Shown here: piece by piece, positions 1 to 9,824 of the stretch
Layout: the number at the start of each line of letters is the position of its first letter
How positions within the stretch are numbered: the stretch's first letter is position 1
Assembly: GCF_016862635.1 (NCBI RefSeq)
Contig: NZ_BONI01000072.1
Span: forward strand, 1 to 48,863
Source: Catellatospora coxensis
GTDB taxonomy: Bacteria > Actinomycetota > Actinomycetes > Mycobacteriales > Micromonosporaceae
Reading direction: 5' to 3'
DNA length: 48,863 nt
The notes under the pieces: model-generated
The model's database searches: none
What the model was told of the DNA's origin: nothing
What the model saw: only the letters and a program-made list of their open reading frames with translations
Made by a program: the position numbers and the translations under genes

Positions 1-489
1 GCGCTGCTGCTGGCCGCCGGACAGCTGGTTGGGCCGGTGCCCGAGCCGGTCGCCCAGGCCCACGGTGTCGATGACCGTCTTGAACCAGTCCTGGTCCGGT
101 TTGCGCCCGGCGATGGCCAGCGGGAGCAGGATGTTCTCCTGCGCGGTCAGCGTCGGCAGCAGGTTGAACTGCTGGAAGATGAAGCCGATCTTCTCGCGGC
201 GCAGCCGGGTCAGCCCGGCGTCGTTGAGGCCGGTGACCTCGGTGTCGCCGACGTACACCTGCCCGCGGCTGACCGAGTCGAGCCCGGCCAGGCAGTGCAT
301 GAGCGTGGACTTGCCGGAACCGGACGGGCCCATGATGGCGGTGAACCGGCCGCGCTCGAGCTCGACGTCCACCCCGCGCAGGGCCACCACCTGGGCCTCG
401 CCGGAGCCGTACACCTTCCACACCTGCGACGCGCGGGCGGCGGAGGTCTCCACGCGCTGGCGGATCAGGGGCGGGGCTGCTGTTGTCAT
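1..489 (-). CDS. ABC transporter ATP-binding protein (MacB/LolD type), 3' part missing
   Basis: The N-terminal 163 codons of an ABC ATPase; the rest lies beyond base 1. It shows the Walker A motif GPSGSGKST and a Q-loop (FIFQQFNLLP), and the window edge falls just after the signature LSGGQQQR. The start is the ATG at 489. Protein and DNA are close to those of the complete ATPase at 3237-4019, differing mainly at the N-terminus and at scattered codons, so the two are recent tandem duplicates. It lies downstream of the FtsX permease and probably begins a second ATPase/permease pair. By family it energises a lipid, peptide or drug exporter; the substrate cannot be read from the sequence. Confidence 0.93.
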   Translation of the reverse strand, partial: MTTAAPPLIRQRVETSAARASQVWKVYGSGEAQVVALRGVDVELERGRFTAIMGPSGSGKSTLMHCLAGLDSVSRGQVYVGDTEVTGLNDAGLTRLRREKIGFIFQQFNLLPTLTAQENILLPLAIAGRKPDQDWFKTVIDTVGLGDRLGHRPNQLSGGQQQR

Positions 490-648
490 GAGTTCTTCCC
501 TCGGCCGGTCGACGAATGGACCGGCCGGCCGCTGCCAAGGCGGGGCACGCGACCGGCCGGTGTACTCATCGTCGGGGCGGCAAAGGCCCCGTCCCTCGAC
601 CCGCGGGGTGAACCGTCCCGGGTATCGCACGCCGGGAATGCCCCCCAC

Positions 649-678
649 GCCCGGGTCAGGGGCGACCCTGACCCGGGC
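649..678 (-). terminator. Perfect 13-bp hairpin with GNRA-like tetraloop
   Basis: Bases 649-661 (GCCCGGGTCAGGG) pair perfectly with 666-678 around the four-base loop GCGA. It starts 7 bases past the stop codon of the FtsX permease (minus strand) and ahead of the next ATPase gene. It probably terminates or stabilises the 3' end of the exporter mRNA. There is no U-tract. Confidence 0.7.
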
Positions 679-684
679 GGGCGG

Positions 685-3240
685 CTACTCGTACGAGATG
701 GCGTCCAGCACGTTCAGCCGGGCCGCCATCCGGGCCGGGATGACCGCGGCGAGCACCCCGGCCACGACCGCGGCCAGGAGGTACTGCGCCAGTTCCAGCC
801 AGGGGATCGCGATGACCGACGCGAACTCCAGCGTCATCAGCGCCTTGGTGAACGCGGCCCCGAGACCGACCCCGAGGGCCAACCCGAGGAACACCCCGAA
901 CACGGTGATCAGCACCGACTCAACGGTGATCATCCAGACCAGGCCGCCCCGGCTGAGCCCGACCGCGCGGACCAGGCCCAGCTCGCGGGTGCGCTCGACG
1001 ATGCTGAGCACCAGCGTGTTCAGGATGCCCAGCAGCGCGATGACCAGCGCCACCAGCAGCAGGATCTGCACCGCGATCAACAGGAAGTCGTAGCTCGCGG
1101 TGGCCTGGTCGACGTAGGACTGCCGGTCGCCGACCTGTACGCCCGGGTAGTCCTTCATGATCGTCTCGATCTTCTCGACGACCGGGGCGGCGTCGACGCC
1201 GTCGTTCAGCGAGACGAAGCCCTGGAACGCCAGCGGCCCGGGGAAGTCCGCGATCGCGGGCTCGCCGACCAGGATGCCCTGGATGATCGGCGTCGCTTGG
1301 TACACGCCGACGACGGTGTAGTCGCGGGTCACCCCGCCGATCACCACCGGGGTCCGGTCGCCCGCCTTGAGCTTGAGCGTCTCGGCGGTGTTGCCGTCGA
1401 GCACCAGCTCCTGCGCGGCCAGGGTGCGGATCTCGCCGCCGGTCGCGTCGAACGGGAACATGCGCGCGGCCTGGCCGACGTCGGTGGCGAAGACGCCGAA
1501 CGCCTGCGGCTGCCCCGCGACGCTCACCCCGAGCGCGTCGAAGTGCCAGGCCGCGGCCTCCTTCACGCCGGGGATGGCGCGCACCTGGTCCAGCGCCTTC
1601 GGGTTGAAGCCCTGCCGGCCGTCCGGGGCGGCGGTGACGGCCGCCTGGATCATCACCTCCACGCCGATGTTCTCGCCCATGATGTCCTCCAGGCTGGTCT
1701 TGAAGGACTGGACCACGGTCGCGGTCATGCCGATCACGGTGACGCCGATGATGATCGCGGCGGCGGTGACGGCGGTGCGGCGCGGGTTGCGGGCCGCGTT
1801 GCGCACCCCGAGGTCGCCCGCCGAGCCCCGGCCGATGAGCGCGCCCAGACCGCGCACGATCGGACGTGCCAGCAGCGGCGACAGCAGCAGCGTGCCGACG
1901 AACAGCAGCAGCGCGCCGAACAGCAGGATCAGGAACGCGGTGCCGCCGAGGTCGGCGAACGCGCCCAGCGCCACCAGGCCTATGCCCAGCAGGGCGAAGA
2001 CCGCGCCGACGATGGACAGGGCCTTGAGTGACTTGTCGGGGCGCACCACGTCGCGCATCGCGGCCACCGGCGGCACCGACGAGGCGCGCACCGCGGGCAC
2101 GAACGCGGCCACCAGCGTCACCACCACGCCCAGCAGGTACGACAGGAGCACCGTGAGCGGCGCGACGACCAGGTCGACGGGCGGCAGCGGGACCTCGCCC
2201 ATCAGGTACTGCTCCGCGGCCGCCGCCACGCCGACACCGGCCGCCAGCCCCAGCGTCGCCCCGACCACGCCGACCACCAGCGCCTCCAGCAGCACCGAAC
2301 CGGCGACCTGGCCCCAGCCGGCACCCAGCGCCCGCAGCAGGGCCAGCTCGCGGGTGCGCTGCGCGACGATGATGTTGAAGGTGTTGAAGATCAGGAAGAT
2401 GCCGACGATGCCCGCGACCACCGCGAACCCGACCAGGATGTACTTGAACACGTCGATGATCACGCCGCCCGACAGCGCCGCCCGGTCCTCGCTGCTCTCC
2501 TCCGCGGTCAGCGCCTTGAACCCGGCGGGCAGCCGCTGCTCGATCCGCTGCTTCAGCTCGATGTCGCTGACCCCAGGCTCGGCCGCGAACGACGCGCCGC
2601 CGAACCGCCCGGTCTCGCCGTAGAAGGTCCGCTGCGCGAACGCCTGCTGGAACATGACGACGACCTCGCCGGCCAGGCTGTCCCGGCCGCCGGAGTACCC
2701 GGCCACGCCCACCACGGTGAACGAGCGCGGCTCGTTGAGCACCGGCAGGTACACCTTGAGCTGCTCGCCCCGCTTGACCTTGGCGAGCTCGGCGGTGTGC
2801 GCGGTGATCGCGACCTCGTTCTCGGCGGTGGGCCAGCGGCCCTCCCTCAGCTCGACCAGGCCCAGCGGGTCGTCGTTGCCGTCGACGCCGAAGCCGAGGG
2901 CCGCGTCGGCGCTGACCGGCTCGCCGTCGGTGGCCCGGAACGGCGTCGCGCCCTGCACGCTCACGTCCGGCGAGACGACGCGTACGCCGTCCACCTCGGA
3001 CAGGGTGCGCAGCTGCGCCTCGGTCAGCCGGGCCGGCTCGACCGCCTGCGGGTCCTTCGGCTGCACGACCACCGCGACGTTCTGGTTCACCGTGGTGAAC
3101 AGCGCGGTGAAGCGGGCGCTCAGGGTGTCCGACAGCACCATGCTGCCGGCGAGGAACGCCACCGACAGCACGATGGCGAAGACGGCCAGCGACAGGCGCA
3201 GTTTGCGCTGCAGCAGGCCGCGGAGGCTGGCCTTGATCAT
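685..3240 (-). CDS. FtsX-like (MacB/LolCE type) ABC transporter permease
   Basis: An 851-residue permease with the usual actinobacterial double-FtsX layout. A first membrane segment lies at about residues 17-38, followed by a large extracytoplasmic domain, an FtsX module at about 260-390, further membrane segments, a second extracytoplasmic domain, and a terminal FtsX module at about 725-845. Both FtsX modules carry the conserved QRTRELALLRALG/ERTRELGLVRAVG motif after a membrane helix. The start ATG (3240) overlaps the TGA of the upstream ATPase as ATGA, indicating translational coupling. It works with the ATPase at 3237-4019 and is probably controlled by the adjacent two-component system. 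Substrate unknown; by family export of lipids, peptides or antibiotics, or cell-envelope signalling. Confidence 0.93.
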   Translation of the reverse strand: MIKASLRGLLQRKLRLSLAVFAIVLSVAFLAGSMVLSDTLSARFTALFTTVNQNVAVVVQPKDPQAVEPARLTEAQLRTLSEVDGVRVVSPDVSVQGATPFRATDGEPVSADAALGFGVDGNDDPLGLVELREGRWPTAENEVAITAHTAELAKVKRGEQLKVYLPVLNEPRSFTVVGVAGYSGGRDSLAGEVVVMFQQAFAQRTFYGETGRFGGASFAAEPGVSDIELKQRIEQRLPAGFKALTAEESSEDRAALSGGVIIDVFKYILVGFAVVAGIVGIFLIFNTFNIIVAQRTRELALLRALGAGWGQVAGSVLLEALVVGVVGATLGLAAGVGVAAAAEQYLMGEVPLPPVDLVVAPLTVLLSYLLGVVVTLVAAFVPAVRASSVPPVAAMRDVVRPDKSLKALSIVGAVFALLGIGLVALGAFADLGGTAFLILLFGALLLFVGTLLLSPLLARPIVRGLGALIGRGSAGDLGVRNAARNPRRTAVTAAAIIIGVTVIGMTATVVQSFKTSLEDIMGENIGVEVMIQAAVTAAPDGRQGFNPKALDQVRAIPGVKEAAAWHFDALGVSVAGQPQAFGVFATDVGQAARMFPFDATGGEIRTLAAQELVLDGNTAETLKLKAGDRTPVVIGGVTRDYTVVGVYQATPIIQGILVGEPAIADFPGPLAFQGFVSLNDGVDAAPVVEKIETIMKDYPGVQVGDRQSYVDQATASYDFLLIAVQILLLVALVIALLGILNTLVLSIVERTRELGLVRAVGLSRGGLVWMITVESVLITVFGVFLGLALGVGLGAAFTKALMTLEFASVIAIPWLELAQYLLAAVVAGVLAAVIPARMAARLNVLDAISYE

Positions 3241-4019
3241 TCCGGGGCCCCCGTGGACACGACGTCGAGGCGCTTGATGCGGTCGAGCACCGCGTCGGCC
3301 GTCGGCTCGGTCAGCTCGTCGACGATCTGCCCGTCGGCCAGGAAGATGACCCGGCCGGCGTAGCTCGCGGCGTTCGCGTCGTGGGTGACCATGACGATGG
3401 TCTGCCCGTGCTCGGTCACGCTGCGGCGCAGGAAGCCAAGGATCTCCGCGCCGGAGCGGCTGTCCAGGTTGCCGGTCGGCTCGTCGGCGAAGATGACCTC
3501 CGGCCGGGCCACCAGCGCGCGGGCGCAGGCGACCCGCTGCTGCTGGCCGCCGGACAGCTGGTTGGGCCGGTGCCCGAGCCGGTCGCCCAGGCCGACCGTG
3601 TCGACGACCGTCCTGAACCAGCCCGGGTCCGGCTTGCGCCCGGCGATGGCCAGCGGGAGCAGGATGTTCTCCTCCGCGGTCAGCGTCGGCAGCAGGTTGA
3701 ACTGCTGGAAGATGAAGCCCACCTTCTCCCGGCGCAGCCGGGTCAGTCCCGCGTCGCCCAGCCCGTTCAGGGCCGTGTCGCCGATGGCGAGCTGCCCGCG
3801 GGTGGCCGAGTCCAGGCCCGCCATGCAGTGCATGAGGGTGGACTTGCCGCTGCCGGACGGGCCCATGATGGCCGTGAACCGGCCGCGTTCGAGCTCGACG
3901 TTCACCCCGCGCAGGGCGATCACCTGCGCCTCGCCCGAGCCGTACACCTTCCAGAGATCTGTCGCGCGGGCAGCGGCGCCGGCGCCCGCGGCGGGCCTTT
4001 CGGTAACCGGAGAAGTCAT
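3237..4019 (-). CDS. ABC transporter ATP-binding protein (MacB/LolD type)
   Basis: A 260-residue ATPase with Walker A GPSGSGKST, Q-loop FQQFNLLP, signature LSGGQQQR, Walker B VIFADEPTGNLD and H-loop VTHD, all intact. It pairs with the FtsX permease, whose start codon overlaps its stop. It starts at the ATG at 4019, 74 bases downstream of the response regulator, so kinase, regulator, ATPase and permease can form one minus-strand transcript. Such units usually sense and answer envelope-active compounds; this is family knowledge, not seen here. The near-identical partial copy at 1-489 implies duplication of the module. Confidence 0.95.
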   Translation of the reverse strand: MTSPVTERPAAGAGAAARATDLWKVYGSGEAQVIALRGVNVELERGRFTAIMGPSGSGKSTLMHCMAGLDSATRGQLAIGDTALNGLGDAGLTRLRREKVGFIFQQFNLLPTLTAEENILLPLAIAGRKPDPGWFRTVVDTVGLGDRLGHRPNQLSGGQQQRVACARALVARPEVIFADEPTGNLDSRSGAEILGFLRRSVTEHGQTIVMVTHDANAASYAGRVIFLADGQIVDELTEPTADAVLDRIKRLDVVSTGAPE

Positions 4020-4093
4020 GCCCCACAGGCTGTCAGCGGCTGCCCACCCCGCCCTCAGACCTGGGAACGGTCTTCCGGGCGGCGGGCTCCTCC

Positions 4094-4765
4094 TCAGGTA
4101 GTAGAGCCGGGTCGTACCAGCCCGGTCTCGTACGCCAGCACCACCGCCTGCACCCGGTCGCGCAGCCCCAGCTTGGTCAGCATGTGCCCGACGTGCGTCT
4201 TGACCGTGGTCTCGCTCACCGTCAGCGCTCGTGCGATCTCGGCATTGGACAGTCCCCGGGCCACGTGCACCAGCACCTCGCGCTCGCGCTCGGTCAGCGT
4301 GCTCAGCGAGTGCGGCACGGTCGCGTCCGGGTCGGGCAGCAGCCCGGCGAAGCGGTCCAGCAGCCGGCGCAGGATGCGCGGCGCGACAACGGCCTCGCCC
4401 GCGGCGACCGTGCGGATCGCGGCGACCAGCTCGTCGGCGGGCACGTCCTTGGCCAGGAAGCCGCTGGCCCCGGCCCGCAGCGCGCCGACCACGTAGTCGT
4501 CGAGGTCGAACGTGGTCAGGATCAGCACGTGCACGGGCAGCTTCGCCGCGGTGATGTCGCGGGTCGCGGCGACCCCGTCGCGGCGCGGCATGCGCACATC
4601 CATCAGCACCACGTCCGGCAGCAGCCGCCGGGCCAGGTCCACGGCCTCCGCGCCGTCGGCGGCCTCGCCGACGATGTCGAGATCGGGCTCGGCGCCCAGC
4701 ACCATGCGGAACCCGCTGCGCAGCAGCGGCTGGTCGTCGGCGAGCAGCACCCGGATCGGCTTCAC
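4094..4765 (-). CDS. NarL/LuxR-family response regulator
   Basis: A 223-residue response regulator. The receiver domain has the acidic pair D10-D11, phospho-acceptor D56 (VVLMDVRMP) and K106 (AKDV). A LuxR-type helix-turn-helix lies at about residues 155-215, starting with LTEREREVL. I chose the GTG at 4765 because the receiver begins immediately there (VKPIRVLLADDQ); longer upstream starts add only arginine-rich non-conserved residues. The start lies 13 bases after the stop of the sensor kinase, so the pair is co-transcribed. It probably regulates the neighbouring exporter genes, as is common for NarL-type pairs next to MacB-like transporters. Confidence 0.93.
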   Translation of the reverse strand: MKPIRVLLADDQPLLRSGFRMVLGAEPDLDIVGEAADGAEAVDLARRLLPDVVLMDVRMPRRDGVAATRDITAAKLPVHVLILTTFDLDDYVVGALRAGASGFLAKDVPADELVAAIRTVAAGEAVVAPRILRRLLDRFAGLLPDPDATVPHSLSTLTEREREVLVHVARGLSNAEIARALTVSETTVKTHVGHMLTKLGLRDRVQAVVLAYETGLVRPGSTT

Positions 4766-4778
4766 CGCGAAACCACCG

Positions 4779-6080
4779 TCACCCTGCGACCTCCGCTTCC
4801 GTGTCCGGGGCCGGCGCGCCCGCCGTCCCCGCCTGTTCGAGCGGGATCCGCGCGTGCACCCGGAACCCGCCGCCCGGACGGGGGCCGGTGCGCAGGGTGC
4901 CGCCGTACACCGCGACACGCTCGCGCATGCCGAGCAGGCCGTGGCCGGTGACCGCGCCGATGGTGATCCCGTCTGCGGAGAGGGTACGCGCGTACGGTCC
5001 CCGCCCGGTGTCGAACACCTCGATGCTCAGCAGCCGGCCGTCGACGGCCAGCCGCACCTCGGCGCGCGCCGGCCCGGCGTGCTTGAGCGCGTTGGTCAGC
5101 GCCTCCTGCACGATCCGGTACGCCGTCAGCGCCACACCCGGGTCGACCTCGCCCAGCTCGCCGTCCACCCGCAGCGACGTGGACAGCCCCGCCTCGCACA
5201 CCTGCTCCACCAGGGTGCGCAGCGCGGCCAGGCCAGGCTGCGGGCTGCGGTCGAAGTCGTCGTCAGGGGCGCTCTCCGAGCGCAGCACGAACAGCAGCCG
5301 GCGCAGCTCGCGCAGGGTGGTGCGGCTGGTCTGCTCGATGGTCGCCAGGGCCTCGTCGGCGGCGGCCGGGTCGCGGTGCAGCATGCGCCGCGCGCCGGTG
5401 GACATCACGCCGATGACGCTGACGTGGTGGGCGACCACGTCGTGCAGCTCCCGGGCGATGCGCCGGCGCTCCTCGGCGACGGCCTGCTCGGCGTGCGCCT
5501 GCCGGCTGCTCTCGGCGGCCAGGGCCCGCTCGGCGAGCGCCGTCGACGCCTCCCGGCGCGCCCGCACGGTGCGGCCGATCAGGAAGGTGATCACCATCAC
5601 CACGAGGTTGACGACCATCCCCGCCGACATGGAGATCATCTCCGCGCCGGTGGCGTCGACGATCACGTCGTTGCGGTACGCCCACACCCACATCAGGTCG
5701 TTGACCAGCCACAGCGCGGCCGTGGCCAGCACGGCCCGCCACCACCGCTCGTACGCGGCCGCCGTGTACGCCAGCACCCACAGCGCGACGCCCTGCCCGC
5801 CCATCAGCGACTGCGGCCACAGCAGGCCGACCGCGGTGAACGCCGCCGTCGCGGCGACGCCCAGCCACAGGTGGGTGCGCCGCAGCACCACCGGCAGCAG
5901 CGTCACCGCGCACCACAGCAGCGTGGCCGCGCTGGTCCGCATGCCCCAGCCCGGCTCGGCGTACGCCAGGCTGACCTGCACCACGAACAGCCCGGCGGCC
6001 AGCGCGGCGTCCGCGCGCAGCGGCGTCCACCAGGCGGGCTTCCACCAGCTCAAGCGCCGGGTCAGGGGGGTGAGGGGCAC
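4779..6080 (-). CDS. Membrane sensor histidine kinase (HisKA_3 type)
   Basis: A 433-residue kinase with about five hydrophobic segments in residues 25-170. The dimerisation/phosphoacceptor helix has its histidine at H213 (ARELHDVVAHH). The C-terminal HATPase domain shows an N-box (EALTNALKHA) and G-boxes (DTGRG, GHGLLGMRERV). This is the NarL-type kinase class that partners LuxR-type regulators, in line with the regulator encoded next. The start is a GTG at 6080, only 22 bases after the RecB-like gene, so read-through from that gene is possible. The large membrane part with little extracellular sequence suggests sensing within the membrane. Confidence 0.93.
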   Translation of the reverse strand: MPLTPLTRRLSWWKPAWWTPLRADAALAAGLFVVQVSLAYAEPGWGMRTSAATLLWCAVTLLPVVLRRTHLWLGVAATAAFTAVGLLWPQSLMGGQGVALWVLAYTAAAYERWWRAVLATAALWLVNDLMWVWAYRNDVIVDATGAEMISMSAGMVVNLVVMVITFLIGRTVRARREASTALAERALAAESSRQAHAEQAVAEERRRIARELHDVVAHHVSVIGVMSTGARRMLHRDPAAADEALATIEQTSRTTLRELRRLLFVLRSESAPDDDFDRSPQPGLAALRTLVEQVCEAGLSTSLRVDGELGEVDPGVALTAYRIVQEALTNALKHAGPARAEVRLAVDGRLLSIEVFDTGRGPYARTLSADGITIGAVTGHGLLGMRERVAVYGGTLRTGPRPGGGFRVHARIPLEQAGTAGAPAPDTEAEVAG

Positions 6081-6102
6081 CCGGGCAGGCTACCCGGTCG
6101 GC

Positions 6103-6987
6103 TCACCCCTCGGGCTGGGCCGCGGCCAGCCGGGCCTGCCTGCTGTCCACCGTCTGCGCCGTCACCTGCTGCGGGAACGGCGGCATGGTGCCCCCGAACT
6201 CCGGGCAGCGCTGCTGGTGGCTGCACCACGCGCACAGCTTGCTCGGCTTGGGCCGGAAGTCCTGCGCGGCGGTCGCCGTCTCGATCGCCTTCCACAGCGC
6301 GAACAGCGTCTTCTCGAACCGGGTCAGCTCCTCGGCGTCGGGGGTGTAGTCGCACACCTCGGCGTCCTTGAGGTAGAGCAGCCGCAGCACCCGCGGCACC
6401 ACGCCCCGGGTGCGCCACAGCACCAGTGCGTAGAACTTCAGCTGGAACAGCGCCCGCGCCTCGAACGCCTCCCGGGGCGCGCCGCCGGTCTTGTAGTCGA
6501 CCACCCGGATCGCGCCGTCGGGGGACACGTCGAGCCGGTCGATGTAGCCGCGGATCAGCAGCTGCTGCTCGCCCTGCGCGCCCAGCACCGCCTCGATCAG
6601 CTGCTCGCGCTCGGCGGGCTCCAGCCGCCGCGGGTCCTCCACGGCGAAGTAGCCGCCGAGCAGGTCGGTGGCCGAGGACAGGAACTCCTCGCGGCTCATC
6701 GCCTCCTCCGCGTCGAACAGCGTGGCCAGCTCGGGCTGCTCCTCGACCAGCCGCTCCCACTGCGGGGTGACCATCTCGTCCGCGACCGCGCGGGTGCGGT
6801 CGGCGGCGGGGGAGTCGAACAGCTTCTCCAGCACCGCGTGCACCAGCGTGCCGCGCACCTGCTCCGGGGTCGGCTGCTCGGGGATGCGGTCGATGCTGCG
6901 GAAACGGTAGAGCAGGGGACAGGTCTTGAAGTCGGCCGCCCGGGACGGCGACAGCGAGGGGAGGGGGACACTTGCCTGCTCGGTCAT
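6103..6987 (-). CDS. RecB-family PD-(D/E)XK exonuclease with Fe-S cysteines
   Basis: A 294-residue single-domain nuclease of the PD-(D/E)XK superfamily, homologous to the C-terminal nuclease of RecB/AddB. Visible motifs are GTLVHAVLEKLF (the GxxxHxxLE motif), an acidic strand near IDRLDVSPDG, and VVDYKTG with the catalytic D and K. One N-terminal cysteine (KTCPLLYRFR) plus C-terminal CAWC and C form the AddB-like 4Fe-4S pattern. The same gene sits next to trmI in mycobacteria. I chose the ATG at 6987, which follows a -10 box by 7 bases and precedes the conserved SPSRAADFKTCP segment. Role in DNA end processing is inferred from family. Confidence 0.9.
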   Translation of the reverse strand: MTEQASVPLPSLSPSRAADFKTCPLLYRFRSIDRIPEQPTPEQVRGTLVHAVLEKLFDSPAADRTRAVADEMVTPQWERLVEEQPELATLFDAEEAMSREEFLSSATDLLGGYFAVEDPRRLEPAEREQLIEAVLGAQGEQQLLIRGYIDRLDVSPDGAIRVVDYKTGGAPREAFEARALFQLKFYALVLWRTRGVVPRVLRLLYLKDAEVCDYTPDAEELTRFEKTLFALWKAIETATAAQDFRPKPSKLCAWCSHQQRCPEFGGTMPPFPQQVTAQTVDSRQARLAAAQPEG

Positions 6988-6994
6988 GACCCAC

Positions 6995-7000
6995 AGGTTA
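6995..7000 (-). promoter_or_regulatory. -10 box of a leaderless promoter for the RecB-like gene
   Basis: On the minus strand TAACCT is followed by 7 bases and the ATG at 6987, so transcription should begin at or next to the start codon. No -35 was assigned. Confidence 0.5.
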
Positions 7001-7066
7001 GGCGAGCGGTACGACGGGGTCCCGCACGCCGCCACGACATAGCATGGTCACGATGGAGACGACGTC

Positions 7067-8227
7067 GTGAGCGATTCGACACCAAAGTCCGCTTCGCAGG
7101 GCGAGCGGAAATCCGGCTTCCAGGTCGGCCGCATCCTCGGGTTTCCGCTGCGTCTGAGCGCCTCGTGGGTGGTCATGTCGCTGCTGATCACCTGGTGGTA
7201 CGGCGACCGCCTCGGCGACACCCTCCACCTCGACGGCGCGGCCCGCTACCTGGCCGGGCTCGGCTTCGTCGCCTGCCTGCTGCTGTCGGTGTTGTTACAC
7301 GAGCTCGGCCACGCGCTCACCGCCCGCCACTACGGCATCGGCGTCAAGGGCATCACGCTGGACCTGCTCGGCGGCTACACCGAGTTCGAGCACGACTCGC
7401 CGCGCCACGGCGTCGAGCTGGCCACCGCGCTGGCCGGCCCCGGTGTGTCCGCGCTGCTCGGCGTCGGTTCGGTGATCGCCACGGTGCTGCTGCCCAACGG
7501 CACCATCGTCGACCAGATCGCCTTCCAGCTCGCCCTGTGCAACATCATCGTGGCGATCTACAACGCGCTGCCCGGCTGGCCGCTGGACGGCGGCCGGGCG
7601 CTGCGCGCCGTCGTCTGGGGCATCAAGGGCGACAAGGACGCGGGCCTGCTGTTCGCGGGCTGGTCGGGCCGGGTCGTCGCGGTCGCCACCGCGCTGATCT
7701 CGCTGTGGCTGTACTACACCGGCTGGTACCAGCTGGTCGGCGTGGTGTTCGGCATGTTCGTCGCGTTCAGCATCTGGCAGGGCGCGGCCGGCGCGGTGAT
7801 GACCGCGCGGGTGCGCTCGCGCTACCCGCTGGTCGACCCGGTGCGCCTGGCCCGGCCGCTGTTCACGGTGCCGACCGGCACCTCACTGGCGGAGGCGACC
7901 CGGCGGGCGAACGAGGCCGGGCACCGGGCCTCGGTGCTGGGCGTGGCCGACCCGGACGGGCGGCTGATCGCGCTGGTGGTGCCCGAGGCCGCGGCGGCCG
8001 TGCCGGAGCAGCGCCGGCCCTGGGTGACCGTGGAGACGCTGGCCCGCGGCATCGACGCGGTGGCGGTCATCCCGTCGGCCGCCCGCGGCGCCGACGTGAT
8101 CAAGCTCCTCCGGGGGGACCCGGCCACTCCTTACCTCGTGGTCGACGGGGACAATGTGGTGGGCGTGCTCACCGTCATGGACGTGGTGCAGGTGCTCGAC
8201 CCCGCGGCGCTCAAGGCCGCAAGCTGA
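7067..8227 (+). CDS. Site-2 protease family protein (M50 metalloprotease with CBS domains)
   Basis: A 386-residue intramembrane zinc metalloprotease. The metal site HELGH spans residues 78-82 in a membrane helix, and the third ligand is in the NALPGWPLDGG motif (D175). About six membrane segments precede a cytoplasmic C-terminal pair of CBS-like repeats (about residues 258-380). It is of the bacterial Rip3/SpoIVFB-like class. The GTG start at 7067 has GGAG 8 bases upstream. It is divergent from the RecB-like gene and 23 bases upstream of trmI, with which it is probably co-transcribed. Substrates unknown; relatives cut membrane-bound anti-sigma factors or other regulators. Confidence 0.93.
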   Translation: MSDSTPKSASQGERKSGFQVGRILGFPLRLSASWVVMSLLITWWYGDRLGDTLHLDGAARYLAGLGFVACLLLSVLLHELGHALTARHYGIGVKGITLDLLGGYTEFEHDSPRHGVELATALAGPGVSALLGVGSVIATVLLPNGTIVDQIAFQLALCNIIVAIYNALPGWPLDGGRALRAVVWGIKGDKDAGLLFAGWSGRVVAVATALISLWLYYTGWYQLVGVVFGMFVAFSIWQGAAGAVMTARVRSRYPLVDPVRLARPLFTVPTGTSLAEATRRANEAGHRASVLGVADPDGRLIALVVPEAAAAVPEQRRPWVTVETLARGIDAVAVIPSAARGADVIKLLRGDPATPYLVVDGDNVVGVLTVMDVVQVLDPAALKAAS

Positions 8228-8244
8228 CTGAGACAGGAACCTGA

Positions 8245-9210
<966 letters not shown>

Positions 9211-9221
9211 GAGAGACACCC

Positions 9222-9782
9222 GTGAACGTGCCCCCGGCCGTGTTCCCCGACTGGTCGCCGTACCCGGACCTGGACAGCGCCGCCCGGGCCTACCTGCGTG
9301 ATCCGGAGGTCGCGCTGGACGCCCTGGAAGGCGTCCTGCGCGGCACCCAGGTGCTCGGGTTCACGCTGGAGCGTTTCGTCAACGAGTTCAACGGCGTGTG
9401 GCAGGAGGTCGTCGTCTGCGACGGCTCCCGGCTGCTGCTGTGGCACGGCGAGGACACCGCCCCCGGGGACGGCCCCGCGGGCTCGATGATCTCGTCGCTG
9501 CGGGTGGTGCCGCTGTCGGTGATCACCGAGGTGGGCTGCCGCCGCCGGCTCAGCCGCACCGCCGGCAACCACCTGCGCGTCGACAGCGTCGACGTGTACC
9601 TGCTGCTCAGCTCGCTGGACGAGTCCAGCAACGGACACCCGCTCGACGACCCGCAGCACGTGGTGCGGCAGGACGCGCTGCGCTTCGGCAAAACGCTCGA
9701 AGACGGCGGATCCGGACAGATCGCCCGGCTGGAGGAGTTCGCTCAGCTCGTGGCGTCGCTCGCCGGGCGCCCCATGCTCTGA
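9222..9782 (+). CDS. Conserved hypothetical protein (unrecognised actinobacterial family)
   Basis: A 186-residue soluble protein starting at the GTG at 9222, 11 bases after trmI, with GGAGAG upstream, so it is in the trmI operon. Visible features are an N-terminal stretch rich in aromatics and acids (residues 1-30), then alternating beta strands (QVLGFTLERF, WQEVVVCDGSRLLLWHGED) ending in a helical tail. There are no signal peptide, membrane helix or cysteine pairs. It could belong to the DUF5998 group, but I am not certain. The ordinary codon use and the spacing support a real gene. Confidence 0.8.
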   Translation: MNVPPAVFPDWSPYPDLDSAARAYLRDPEVALDALEGVLRGTQVLGFTLERFVNEFNGVWQEVVVCDGSRLLLWHGEDTAPGDGPAGSMISSLRVVPLSVITEVGCRRRLSRTAGNHLRVDSVDVYLLLSSLDESSNGHPLDDPQHVVRQDALRFGKTLEDGGSGQIARLEEFAQLVASLAGRPML

Positions 9783-9824
9783 CGGCGGGGCCCCCGGTGT
9801 CCGGATGGTGGGACGCGGGGAAGG

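Noticed and set aside
37-2031. A 664-codon plus-strand frame opposite the ABC exporter
   Set aside because: Composition is typical of a shadow frame, and the minus strand encodes a clear ATPase and permease.
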